The notes under the pieces: model-generated
Database searches by the model: none
What the model was told of the DNA's origin: nothing
What the model saw: the letters and a program-made list of their open reading frames with translations, nothing else
Program-made: the position numbers and the translations under genes
Shown here: positions 55,085 through 64,000 of the stretch, piece after piece
Position numbering within the stretch: position 1 is the stretch's first letter
How the letters are laid out: the number at the start of each line of letters is the position of its first letter
NCBI RefSeq assembly: GCF_025949695.1
Contig: NZ_JAPDFL010000001.1
Span: forward strand, 2,855,501 to 2,919,500
Length of the DNA: 64,000 bases
Source of the DNA: Pararhodobacter zhoushanensis
GTDB lineage: Bacteria; Pseudomonadota; Alphaproteobacteria; Rhodobacterales; Rhodobacteraceae
Reading direction: 5' to 3'

Positions 55085-56253
55085 TGGCAGAGGTCGTCGA
55101 TCAGCCGGTCCATGAACTCTTGCCCCGCCGCGAATTGCTCCAGCGTCAGGAATTCGTCGGGCTGGTGCGCCTGCGCGATGTCGCCGGGACCGCAGACGAC
55201 GGCGGAATAGCCGCGCACCTGAAACTGCCCGCCTTCGGTGCCATAGCTCACCACATGCTCGCCATTGTCGCCGGTCAGACGACGCGAAAGCGTTTCAGCC
55301 GGGCCGCCATGCTCGGGTGCCAGCGCGGGCACGCCAAAGGTGCTCGACAGCTCGATCGACGTTTCGGGTCGGATGGCTTTCATCCCGGCTTCGATCTCGC
55401 GCGCGGCGGCGATGATCTTGTCACCCCAGCCGGTATCGCCCGGCACCTGACGCACCGAGATCAGGAATTCGCAGTCCTTGGCGGTGATGTTATGCGCCGT
55501 GCCCCCGCTGATCATGCCGACATGCAGGGTGGAAAACGGCGGATCGAACGGGGCGGCCAGCGTGCTGGGTTCTGCCAAGGCATTGGCTGCGTTCTGCTGG
55601 TTGGCCCAGTCGATCAGCCGCGCCGCCTCCATCACCGCGCTGACGCCGTAGGGCTGCATCGAGGAATGGACCTCAAACCCGTGGATATGCACGTTCAGGC
55701 CGACGCCACCCTTGTGGCCGGTGACCACCTTCATCATCGACGGCTCGCCCACGATCACCGATTCGGCGCGCGGCAGGTCGGAACCGACCATCGCCTCGAC
55801 CAGATCGGCCACGGCCATGCAGCCGACCTCTTCGTCATAGCTGAGCGCCAGTTGCAGCGGCTTTTTCAGCGGTGCTTTCGTCGCGGCAACCATCGCGGCA
55901 ATCGCCAGCGCATCGAAACCCTTCATGTCGCAGGTGCCGCGCCCGAACAGCGCGCCGTCCTTTTCGGTCAGCACCCAGGGGTCGGTCGTCCAGGCCTGCC
56001 CATCCACCGGAACCACATCGGTGTGACCCGACAGAATCACCCCGCCCGCCGCGTCCGGGCCGACCTGCGCATAGAGATGCGCCTTGGTCCCACAGGGCGA
56101 CAGGATCCGCTCAGAGCTGATTCCCTGCGACGCCAGATAGTCCTGAACCCAGTCAACCAAAGGCAGGTTGGTATCCCGGCTCACCGTGGGAAAGGCGATC
56201 AGCCGTTCCAGAATTTCGCGTGCCGTAAGGGTCGTCTGTTGGGGGGTCTGCAT
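55081..56253 (-). CDS. argE: Acetylornithine deacetylase (ArgE) or related M20A deacylase
   Basis: Zinc deacylase of 390 residues. ILSGHTDVVPVDGQAWTTDP (metal His and Asp), LFGRGTCDMKGFDALAIAAM, SYDEEVGCMAV (catalytic Glu) and VGEPSMMKVVTGHKG are typical ArgE blocks. Acetylornithine is the most likely substrate from similarity, but its operon with an amidotransferase, an FAD oxidase and three M20D hydrolases suggests a catabolic deacylase is possible. It is the first gene of that minus-strand unit and is divergent from the opp operon. Confidence 0.88.
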   Translation of the reverse strand: MQTPQQTTLTAREILERLIAFPTVSRDTNLPLVDWVQDYLASQGISSERILSPCGTKAHLYAQVGPDAAGGVILSGHTDVVPVDGQAWTTDPWVLTEKDGALFGRGTCDMKGFDALAIAAMVAATKAPLKKPLQLALSYDEEVGCMAVADLVEAMVGSDLPRAESVIVGEPSMMKVVTGHKGGVGLNVHIHGFEVHSSMQPYGVSAVMEAARLIDWANQQNAANALAEPSTLAAPFDPPFSTLHVGMISGGTAHNITAKDCEFLISVRQVPGDTGWGDKIIAAAREIEAGMKAIRPETSIELSSTFGVPALAPEHGGPAETLSRRLTGDNGEHVVSYGTEGGQFQVRGYSAVVCGPGDIAQAHQPDEFLTLEQFAAGQEFMDRLIDDLCQ

Positions 56254-56382
56254 CTGTTTCTCCGGGGTGTCGCACAGTCATTTCTCGCCGTGCCTGAATA
56301 GAAAGGTCATGCGGCGCATAGCAGCAAGTCTATGGCGCAAGTCCAAGCAAATTCGGCCTCTCTGGGCCGCATAGTGCACAAT

Positions 56383-56394
56383 GTTTGCGCAAAC
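56383..56394. promoter_or_regulatory. Candidate operator in the argE/opp divergent spacer
   Basis: GTTTGCGCAAAC is a perfect 12-bp palindrome about halfway between the two divergent starts, in a stretch of lower GC than its neighbours. It may be the binding site of a regulator common to both units; no regulator gene is adjacent. Confidence 0.35.
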
Positions 56395-56522
56395 CGGGGG
56401 TTAGACACCTGTATAGCTACACGGATTTAGGCTTGCTAGGTCGTTTGAATGTTGCCAAGCTCATCGAAACAACAGCCGATTCAGACCTACTGAACGGGAT
56501 AATAACAAACAGGGAGATGCGC

Positions 56523-57515
56523 ATGCCCGATGGGGCTACGCCGGTTCTTGACGTCAAGGACCTCAAGACCGTTTTCAGCACACGCTCCGGCGAAGTGCAT
56601 GCCGTCAACTCCGTCAGCTTCGATCTTCGCCCCGGTGAACTTCTGGGTGTTGTCGGCGAGATCCGGCTCGGGTAAATCCGTGACCATGATGTCCCTGCTG
56701 GGGCTTCTCCCTTCCCCTCCGGCAGAAGTGCGTGAAGGCACGGTCATGCTGGGGGACATCGACCTCCTCGCCATCGGTGAAGACAAGCTGCGCGCGATCC
56801 GGGGGCGGGATGTGGGGTTTGTGTTTCAAGACCCGATGACCTCGCTCAACCCGGTTTTCACCGTGGGTTTTCAGATCTGCGAGCCGCTGCGCAAGCATAT
56901 GGGCCTGTCCAAGGCCAAGGCGCGCGACCGGGCGGTGGAACTGCTGGAACTGGTCGGCATCCCCGATGCCCGCCGCCGTCTGAGCGACTATCCGCACCAG
57001 TTTTCCGGCGGCATGCGCCAACGCGTGATGATCGCCATCGCGCTGGCCTGTGATCCCAAGGTGCTGATCGCCGACGAGCCGACGACAGCACTGGACGTCA
57101 CCATTCAGGCGCAAATTCTGGAACTGGTGAAAGAGCTGCGCGAGAAGCTGGGCATGGCGATCATCTGGATCACCCATGATCTGGGCGTCATTGCGGGCAT
57201 CGCCGACCGGGTGATGGTGATGTACGGCGGACAGGTTGCCGAACACGGCCCGGTGCGCGAGATTTTCGCCGACCCGGCGCACCCCTACACGCGCGCCCTG
57301 CTGCGCACGATGCCCAAGCTGACCGGCACGCGCGATGCCAAGCTGCGCGTGATCGAAGGCCAGCCGCCCATTCTGGGCCGCCACCCCACCGCCTGCCCGT
57401 TCATGGCGCGCTGCGCGCATGCCTTTGAGCGCTGCGGCACCGAAAACCCGCAGCGCCGTGACATCGGCCATGGCCATGACGTGGCCTGCCACTGGGATCA
57501 CCAAGGGGTACCGGT

Positions 57516-57519
<4 letters not shown>
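56523..57519 (+). CDS. oppD: Oligopeptide ABC transporter ATP-binding protein, OppD type, frameshifted
   Basis: First ATPase of a peptide/nickel-type importer. The frame breaks inside the Walker A: VVGE ends in one frame, [16 protein letters not shown] continues in another. Removing one A from GAGATC (56658-56663) gives GESGSGKS and an uninterrupted protein of 331 residues. [40 protein letters not shown] and the C-terminal oligopeptide extension [19 protein letters not shown] are present. ATG 56523 has AGGGAG six bases upstream. It overlaps the next ATPase by four bases. Confidence 0.92.
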
Positions 57520-58565
<1,046 letters not shown>

Positions 58566-58569
<4 letters not shown>

Positions 58570-60269
58570 AACGCAGAATAGCCCTGATGGGGGCGGCTGC
58601 CGCAGTTGCGCTGATGCCCCTGGCGGCATCGGCCGATCGCGGAGACAGCGGGCACCTGAACCTGATCTACTGGCAAGCGCCGTCGATCATGAACGTGTAC
58701 CTGTCGGGCGGCACCAAGGAACAGGAAGCGTCCAGCATCGTGCTGGAGCCTCTGGCGCGCTATGACGCAGAAGGCGTCCTGACGCCGTGGCTGGTTGACG
58801 AGATCCCGACCGTTGAAAACGGCGGCGTGTCCGAAGATCTGATGTCGATCACCTGGCGCATCACCCCGGGCCTGCTGTGGTCCGACGGCACGCCGCTGAC
58901 CTCGGCGGACGTGGCCTTCACCGCCGAATACTGCATGCACCCCGAAGGCGGCTGCGCCCAGCTGCGCAACTTCAACGACATCGAGTCGGTTGAAGTGGTC
59001 GACGACCTGACGGTGACTGTGCACTTTACCGTGCCCAAGCCGGTTCCGTATGGTCCGTTCGTGTCGGCAGCCTCGCCGATCATCCAGCGCGCCCAGTTCG
59101 AGAACTGCCTCGGCGCCCGTGCGCCGGAATGCACCGAAGCGAACTTCTCGCCCATCGGCACCGGCCCGTTCCGCGTGACGGATTTCCGTCCCAATGACGT
59201 GATCCAGCTGGAAGCCAACCCGAACTTCCGCGATCCGATGCTGCCGAACTTCGCGACGGTGACCCTGAAAGGCGGCGGCGACGCAGCCTCGGCCGGTCGT
59301 GCCGTCATGGAAACCGGCGAGATGGACTACGCCTGGAACCTGCAGCTGGCCCCCGATGTCATCGCGACGATGGCCCAAGGCGGTCAGGGCGTGCCGGTCT
59401 CGGCTTTCGGTACGCTGGTTGAGCGGATCGAAATGAACCTCACCGATCCGTCGCCGAGCCTGGCGCCGGAAATTCGCTCGACCCGCGAAGCACCGCACCC
59501 GATCCTGTCGGACATCCGCGTTCGTGAAGCGCTGAGCCGCGCCATCGACCGTGAGCTGCTGGTGGAAATCGGCTATGGCACGGCGGGTCGTCCGGCCTGC
59601 AACATCGTTCCGAACCCGCCGGTCTTTGCGTCGGAAGCCAACGACAACTGCATCCCGCAGGATCTGGACCGCGCCCGTGCGCTGCTGGATGAAGCGGGCT
59701 GGGTTCCCGGTCCCGACGGCATCCGCGTGAAAGATGGCGTGCGGCTGGTGATGGATTACCAATCCTCGACCAACGCTGTGCGTCAGGACTTCCAGGCGCT
59801 GATCCAGCAGTGGTGGCGTGAGATTGGCGTCGAAGCCAACCTGCGCAACGTGAACGCTTCGGTGTTCTTCGGCGGTGATCCGGGTTCGCCCGACACGTTC
59901 CAGAAGTTCTATGCCGACGTGGAAATGTACGCCAACAACTTCACCGGCACCGACCCCGAAAGCTATCTGGGCGCCTGGCGTTGTGGTCTGGAACCGCGCC
60001 CGTCGACCCAATGGCAGGGTGAGAACATCAACCGCTTCTGCGATCCCGAGTATGATGCCCTGCACCATGAACTGGCGCAGACCGCAGCCATCGAAGATCG
60101 CGGTCGCATCGCGCGTGAGCTGAACGACATCCTGGTTCAGAACTTCGTCGTTGTGCCGCTGGTTGACCGTGGTCGCGTCGATGCCCACGCCAACAGCCTT
60201 GGCGGCGTGCAGCTGAACGTCTGGGATTCGGGTCTGTGGAACATCGCAGACTGGTACCGCATCCAGTAA
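58566..60269 (+). CDS. Oligopeptide ABC transporter substrate-binding protein
   Basis: Periplasmic family-5 binding protein of 567 residues. Signal peptide [20 protein letters not shown] with cleavage near ASA-DRGD; then the DppA/OppA-like core with [20 protein letters not shown] and [23 protein letters not shown] 58566 has a strong AAGGAGAGG upstream, supporting an independent start rather than fusion to the ATPase. A stable hairpin follows, which would keep this gene's message level above that of the permeases. Confidence 0.93.
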
Positions 60270-60283
60270 CGGCCGAACACGTC

Positions 60284-60306
60284 GGGCCCGCCTCTCGGGC
60301 GGGCCC
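60284..60306 (+). terminator. Intra-operon hairpin after the binding-protein gene
   Basis: GGGCCCGCC (60284-60292), TCTCG loop, GGCGGGCCC (60298-60306), then TTCCTTCC without a T run. It probably attenuates or stabilises the upstream message so that the binding protein exceeds the permeases. Confidence 0.65.
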
Positions 60307-60343
60307 TTCCTTCCTGGAACGCTGAACCAAGGCGCCGCTCCCC

Positions 60344-61354
60344 ATGTTCAACTACACCCTTCGACGATTGCTGCTGGCAATCCCGACGCTTTTGTTCATC
60401 GCTCTGACGATCTTCCTGCTGCTCGAGCTGTCGCCGGGCGATCCGATGTCCGACATGCCGCTGACCATCCCGCCCGAAGTGCGCGAGCAGATGCGTATCG
60501 CCCTCGGTCTGGGCGAGGCCTGGTACATCCGCTTCTTCAAATGGCTCTACCTGTTCTCGGTCGTCGAACCCAGCCATGTGCTGGCCAACCTGACCGGCAT
60601 CCAGAGCCTTGCGATCGAGGGGCAACGGATCATCTCGTTCCAGAGCCGCTCGCCCGTCGCCGATATCATCGCGCAGCGCCTGCCGCAGACGCTGTGGGTC
60701 GTCGGTCTAAGCTATATCTTCGGTATCCTGCTGGCCCTGCCGATCGGGATCTATTCGGCCTACAAGCAATATTCGTGGTTCGATCAGGCCGGGACGTTCA
60801 TTTCGATGGTCGGGTTCTCGCTGCCCACCTTCTTCACCGGGCCGCTTCTGATCCTGATCTTCTCGATCTGGCTGGGCTGGTTCCCGATCATCTATGACAC
60901 CACCCTCGTCGTCGATAGCTGGTATGATTTCGCCTTGCAGCTCAGACAGATGGCGATGCCGGTGTTTGTGCTGACGCTGTACAACGCGGCCCAGATCACC
61001 CGCTTCATGCGCGCTTCGATGCTCGACAACATGATGCAGGACTATGTCCGCACAGCCCGCGCCAAGGGCATGACCGAGCGGGTCACCATCCTTGTCCACG
61101 TCCTGCGCAACTCGATGATCCCGGTGGTCACGGTCATCGCTCTGGGGATCCCGACGGTATTCACCGGCGCGATCATCACCGAACAGGTGTTCCGCGTGAA
61201 CGGGCTGGGTCAGCTGTTGATCATTGCCATCTATGCCTCGGACTTTCCGATGGTGCTGACGCTCTCGGTCGTCTTTGCCATCCTGATCGTTCTCTTCAAC
61301 CTCATCGCCGACATTCTCTATGCCGTGCTTGACCCGAGGATCCGTTATGACTGA
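60344..61354 (+). CDS. Oligopeptide ABC transporter permease, DppB/OppB type
   Basis: Membrane subunit of 336 residues, six helices. It starts MFNYTLRRLLLAIPTLLFIA, typical of OppB, has a longer periplasmic loop (about 60-110), and the coupling motif DYVRTARAKGMTERVTILVH (about 231-250). It lies 75 bases after the binding protein and overlaps the next permease by eight bases. Confidence 0.95.
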   Translation: MFNYTLRRLLLAIPTLLFIALTIFLLLELSPGDPMSDMPLTIPPEVREQMRIALGLGEAWYIRFFKWLYLFSVVEPSHVLANLTGIQSLAIEGQRIISFQSRSPVADIIAQRLPQTLWVVGLSYIFGILLALPIGIYSAYKQYSWFDQAGTFISMVGFSLPTFFTGPLLILIFSIWLGWFPIIYDTTLVVDSWYDFALQLRQMAMPVFVLTLYNAAQITRFMRASMLDNMMQDYVRTARAKGMTERVTILVHVLRNSMIPVVTVIALGIPTVFTGAIITEQVFRVNGLGQLLIIAIYASDFPMVLTLSVVFAILIVLFNLIADILYAVLDPRIRYD

Positions 61355-62249
61355 CGTCGGCACAATCCGCCCGCCCCGCAACCAATGGTGGGACGTCTGG
61401 GATCAGTTCAAGACCCACCGCGGCGCCGTTATCGGCAGCATCGTGTTCCTGCTGATCTGCGCGTTCTGCTTTATCGGGCCGTTCCTGTGGGAGTACAGCG
61501 CGACCTACATCGACATCCGGTCGCGCAATCAGGGCCCCTCATGGGCGCATCCCTTTGGCACGGATCAGCTGGGCCGGGATATCTTTGCCCGGATGATGAA
61601 GGGCGGGCAGGTCTCTCTGGCCGTCGGCATCGCCGCGATGGTGCTGTCGGTCTTCCTTGGCGCGCTGATCGGTGTGCTGGCAGGGTATTTCCGCCGGCTC
61701 GATGGCCCGCTGATGCGCCTGACCGACCTGTTCCTCGCCCTGCCCCTGTTGCCGCTCTTGCTGGTCATGTCGATGCTGTTTCGCCAGAAGCTGTCAGCGA
61801 TGTTCGGGGTTGAGACGGGCATGTTCCTGATGATCGTCACCGCGATTGCGATCACCTCCTGGATGCGCACCGCGCGGGTCGTGAGGGGTGACGTGCTGGC
61901 GCTGAAAGAACGCGAATACGTTCTGGCCGCGCGGTCCATCGGCACGCCGAACCGGCGGCTGATCACGCGGCACATCCTGCCCAACGTGCTGTCGCCGGTG
62001 ATGGTCTCGGCCACGCTGATGATCGCCACCGCCATCATCACCGAAAGCGCGCTCAGCTTTCTGGGCATGGGCTTTCCGCCGGACTTTCCCACCTGGGGCC
62101 GGCTGGTGAGCGACGGCATCGACTATCTGCAGCAATACCCTTCGCGGGCGATGCTGCCGGGTGTGTTCATCTCGCTGGTGGTGCTGAGCGTGAACTACAT
62201 CGGTGACGGGTTGCGCGACGCGCTCGATCCCCGGATCCGGGGGCGCTGA
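61347..62249 (+). CDS. Oligopeptide ABC transporter permease, DppC/OppC type
   Basis: Second membrane subunit, 300 residues, six helices. WAHPFGTDQLGRDIFARMM is the hallmark of OppC-type proteins and REYVLAARSIGTPNRRLITR the EAA-loop that contacts the ATPases. ATG 61347 lies inside the previous gene. The operon ends with a terminator six bases later. Confidence 0.95.
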   Translation: MTDVGTIRPPRNQWWDVWDQFKTHRGAVIGSIVFLLICAFCFIGPFLWEYSATYIDIRSRNQGPSWAHPFGTDQLGRDIFARMMKGGQVSLAVGIAAMVLSVFLGALIGVLAGYFRRLDGPLMRLTDLFLALPLLPLLLVMSMLFRQKLSAMFGVETGMFLMIVTAIAITSWMRTARVVRGDVLALKEREYVLAARSIGTPNRRLITRHILPNVLSPVMVSATLMIATAIITESALSFLGMGFPPDFPTWGRLVSDGIDYLQQYPSRAMLPGVFISLVVLSVNYIGDGLRDALDPRIRGR

Positions 62250-62255
62250 AACGAC

Positions 62256-62280
62256 AAAGGGGGCCGCGAGGCCCCTTTTT
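62256..62280 (+). terminator. Rho-independent terminator of the opp operon
   Basis: GGGGCC (62260-62265), GCGA loop, GGCCCC (62270-62275), five T, with AAA before the stem pairing with TTT. Its last base touches the stop of the convergent PIN gene. Confidence 0.85.
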
Positions 62281-62798
62281 CAATCCACTTCCAAAGCGCG
62301 GCCCAGTCTGGGCAGATCCGCCTTCTTCATCGCGTTGCGCAGCGCCCGCCCCGACAGGCCCGGCCAGACCCGCGCCACCTCGGCCTCAACCGTCTCGCGC
62401 CCCGCCAGCCACAGCTCCATCACCCAATCATCCGGCGACACCGCCCGGATCCCGTGATGCGCCAGCGCCCGGCGGGGAAAGTCGCGCAAGTTCAGCGTCA
62501 GCAACACATCCGCCCCCGCCGCAATCGCCGCCGCCAGCACATGCCGGTCGGCGGCATCGGGCAGGTCGAGCAGGCTCAGATCCCCCGCCGCACCCTGCCC
62601 CTCTGGCCAGCGCGCGCGCATCCGCGCCAGCGCCTCGGCCGCGCCCGGCTCGCCCTTGCGCGCCGTGACGTGCAGCCATTCCGCCGCGACCCCTTCGGAC
62701 CACAGCGGCACGAACAGCCCGGCATCGGCAAGCCCCAGCAGCAGATCACGCAGGATCGGCGGAAACAGAACGCAGGTGTCGAGGAAGACCTTAGTCAA
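62280..62798 (-). CDS. PIN-domain protein
   Basis: Putative ribonuclease of 172 residues. VFLDTCVLFPPILRDLLLGL supplies the first acidic residue, and LDLPDAADRHVLAAAIAAGA then DVLLTLNLRDFP supply the others of the PIN active site. It resembles a stand-alone PIN family conserved in Rhodobacter (RSP_2648 type). No antitoxin gene precedes it; its TTG start lies inside the end of the rRNA methyltransferase gene, so it is coupled to that gene rather than a toxin pair. Confidence 0.82.
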   Translation of the reverse strand: MTKVFLDTCVLFPPILRDLLLGLADAGLFVPLWSEGVAAEWLHVTARKGEPGAAEALARMRARWPEGQGAAGDLSLLDLPDAADRHVLAAAIAAGADVLLTLNLRDFPRRALAHHGIRAVSPDDWVMELWLAGRETVEAEVARVWPGLSGRALRNAMKKADLPRLGRALEVD

Positions 62799-63992
62799 GC
62801 CGGAACGTCAGCGCCTTCAGGTAACCGCTTTCGGCCAGCTGCGGCAGCATCGGGTGGTCCGGCCCGGCAAAACCGGTGCGGATCAACTGCCCCTGACGCT
62901 GGCCCTTGCCGATCCCGCGCGTGCAGGCGGCGCGGAAATTCGCGAGGTCCGCGGCGTGCGAGCACGAGCACAGCACCAGATACCCGCCGGGTGCGACCAG
63001 CGGTGCCGCCATGCGCGCCAGCCGCTCATAGGCGCGCAGGCCTGCGTCCAGCGATTTGCGGCTGGGCGCGAAGGCGGGCGGATCGCAGACGACCAGCTCG
63101 AATTGCGCGCCGTCGGTGGCCATCGTCTCCAGCGCCTCGAACGCATCGGACTGGCGGGTTTCGAACCGATCCGACGCGCCCATCGCCGCCGCACCCTTGG
63201 CGGCCAGCGTCAGCGCAGGCTCGGACCCGTCCACCGCCAGCGCAGAGACAGCGCCACCAGCGAGCGCCGCCAGCCCGAAGCCGCCGACATGGCTGAACAC
63301 GTCCAGCACCCGGCCACCCTTGGCGAGACGCGCCGCGAAAGCATGGTTGTCGCGCTGATCGTAGAAGATGCCGGTTTTCTGGCCGCCCAGCAGATCCGCC
63401 ATGTAGACGGCGTTGTTCATGTGCACCGGCACCGGGCCATCCAGCGCGCCGGTCATGGCGACGGTTTCCTCGGACAGACCTTCCAGCGAGCGCGCACGGC
63501 CCGTCGCGTTCTTGACCACCGTTTTCACCCCCGTCACCGCCTGAAGCGCGGCAACCAGCGTATCGAGATGGGTCTCGGCCCAGGCCGCGTTCGGCTGGAT
63601 CACGGCGACATCGCCGAAACGGTCGATGACCACACCGGGGAAGCGGTCGGCCTCGGCATGGATCAGACGGTAGAACGGCTGATCATAGAGCGCCTCGCGC
63701 AGCGCCAGCGCGTGCCGGATGCGCTCTTCGAACCACGCGGCGTCAAGCTGCGCCTCGTGGTCGCGGTCGAGCATCCGCGCGACGATCTTGGATTTGGGAT
63801 TGACGGTGACCAGCCCCATCTCGCGGCGCTCGGCGTCTTCGAGCACGGCCAAAGCGCCGGGCTCAAGCCCTGCGGTGCGGCGGTCGAGCACCAGTTCGTC
63901 GGCATAGACCCACGGAAATCCGTGGCGCACGGCGCGGGCTTCGGCCTTGGGGCGCAGGCGGACAATAGGGCGGCTGGGGGGAGCGAGGTCAT
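62791..63992 (-). CDS. Class I SAM-dependent rRNA methyltransferase, RlmI type, frameshifted near its start
   Basis: 23S rRNA cytosine-C5 methyltransferase-like protein. The PUA-like start RPIVRLRPKAEARAVRHGFP is followed by the EEHUD region, the SAM site VLDVFSHVGGFGLAALAGGA and the catalytic segment VCDPPAFAPS. The ordinary frame only begins at GTG 63930. Upstream, ATG 63992 (MTSLPP) is in another frame; restoring a seventh base to the C run at 63981-63976 (G on plus) joins both as MTSLPPSRPIVRLRPK, 400 residues, the family length. It is therefore probably complete inside the window. Confidence 0.85.
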
Positions 63993-64000
63993 GGCGGGCT

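Noticed and set aside
62280..62798. Toxin-antitoxin module
   Set aside because: PIN protein has no antitoxin gene next to it; it is coupled to an rRNA methyltransferase gene instead.

Overview
The window is GC-rich, densely packed, single-chromosome-style DNA from an alphaproteobacterium, most likely a flagellated member of the Rhodobacteraceae (Roseobacter/Rhodobacter group). This rests on gene content: a GTA-type endolysin/holin pair, the pcm-tolC-popZ-like order, an flhA-fliR-flhB block preceded by a lytic transglycosylase, XdhABC beside a BMP-type nucleoside transporter, and a full-length CtrA box. No plasmid, phage integrase, transposase, rRNA, tRNA or CRISPR is visible.

Layout. 1-5000: KDPG aldolase, an enoyl-CoA hydratase and dnaE. 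5200-14600: one long plus-strand purine unit, xanthine dehydrogenase xdhABC running by overlaps into a purine-nucleoside ABC transporter (ATPase, two permeases, BMP-type binding protein) and closed by a terminator. 14740-15860: two-gene lysis module (holin, endolysin) of the gene-transfer-agent type, with a perfect CtrA box just beyond it. 15900-21720: ccmE, murI, an acyltransferase and a fused indolepyruvate ferredoxin oxidoreductase with a divergent LysR regulator. 22800-24530: a candidate small RNA whose terminator lies antisense inside an ECF42-type sigma factor gene, followed by its DGPF/YCII partner. 24730-28440: purL, a Cys-cluster protein with a probable CTG start, a BolA-type protein and a CGFS glutaredoxin. 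28560-36500: two related small membrane-anchored unknowns, zapA, a coiled-coil gene, tkt, a PopZ-like gene, tolC, pcm and a GST. 36660-43670: mscL, an unknown gene and the Mrp/Mnh cation/proton antiporter operon. 43870-49350: cspA and flagellar export genes. 49460-62250: three tandem M20 amidohydrolases, an FAD oxidase, a class I glutamine amidotransferase and an ArgE-like deacetylase facing a complete oligopeptide ABC transporter, which reads as a uptake-and-hydrolysis unit for acylated or conjugated amino acids or peptides. 62280-64000: a PIN-domain protein and an RlmI-like rRNA methyltransferase.

The most informative pattern is a set of reading-frame breaks that are not random. Five one-base insertions (mrpA/B, the middle M20 gene, oppD, oppF, lytic transglycosylase) each restore a GANTC motif when the extra base is removed; four of them are the identical change GAGTC to GAGATC. 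Two further breaks (flhA, rlmI-like) are both repaired by restoring a run of six C to seven. GANTC is the CcrM methylation site of alphaproteobacteria, so I read the first set as base-calling errors at methylated adenines and the second as homopolymer errors. On this reading the genes are intact, the organism carries active CcrM, and an apparent 917-residue ATPase/binding-protein fusion is an artefact.
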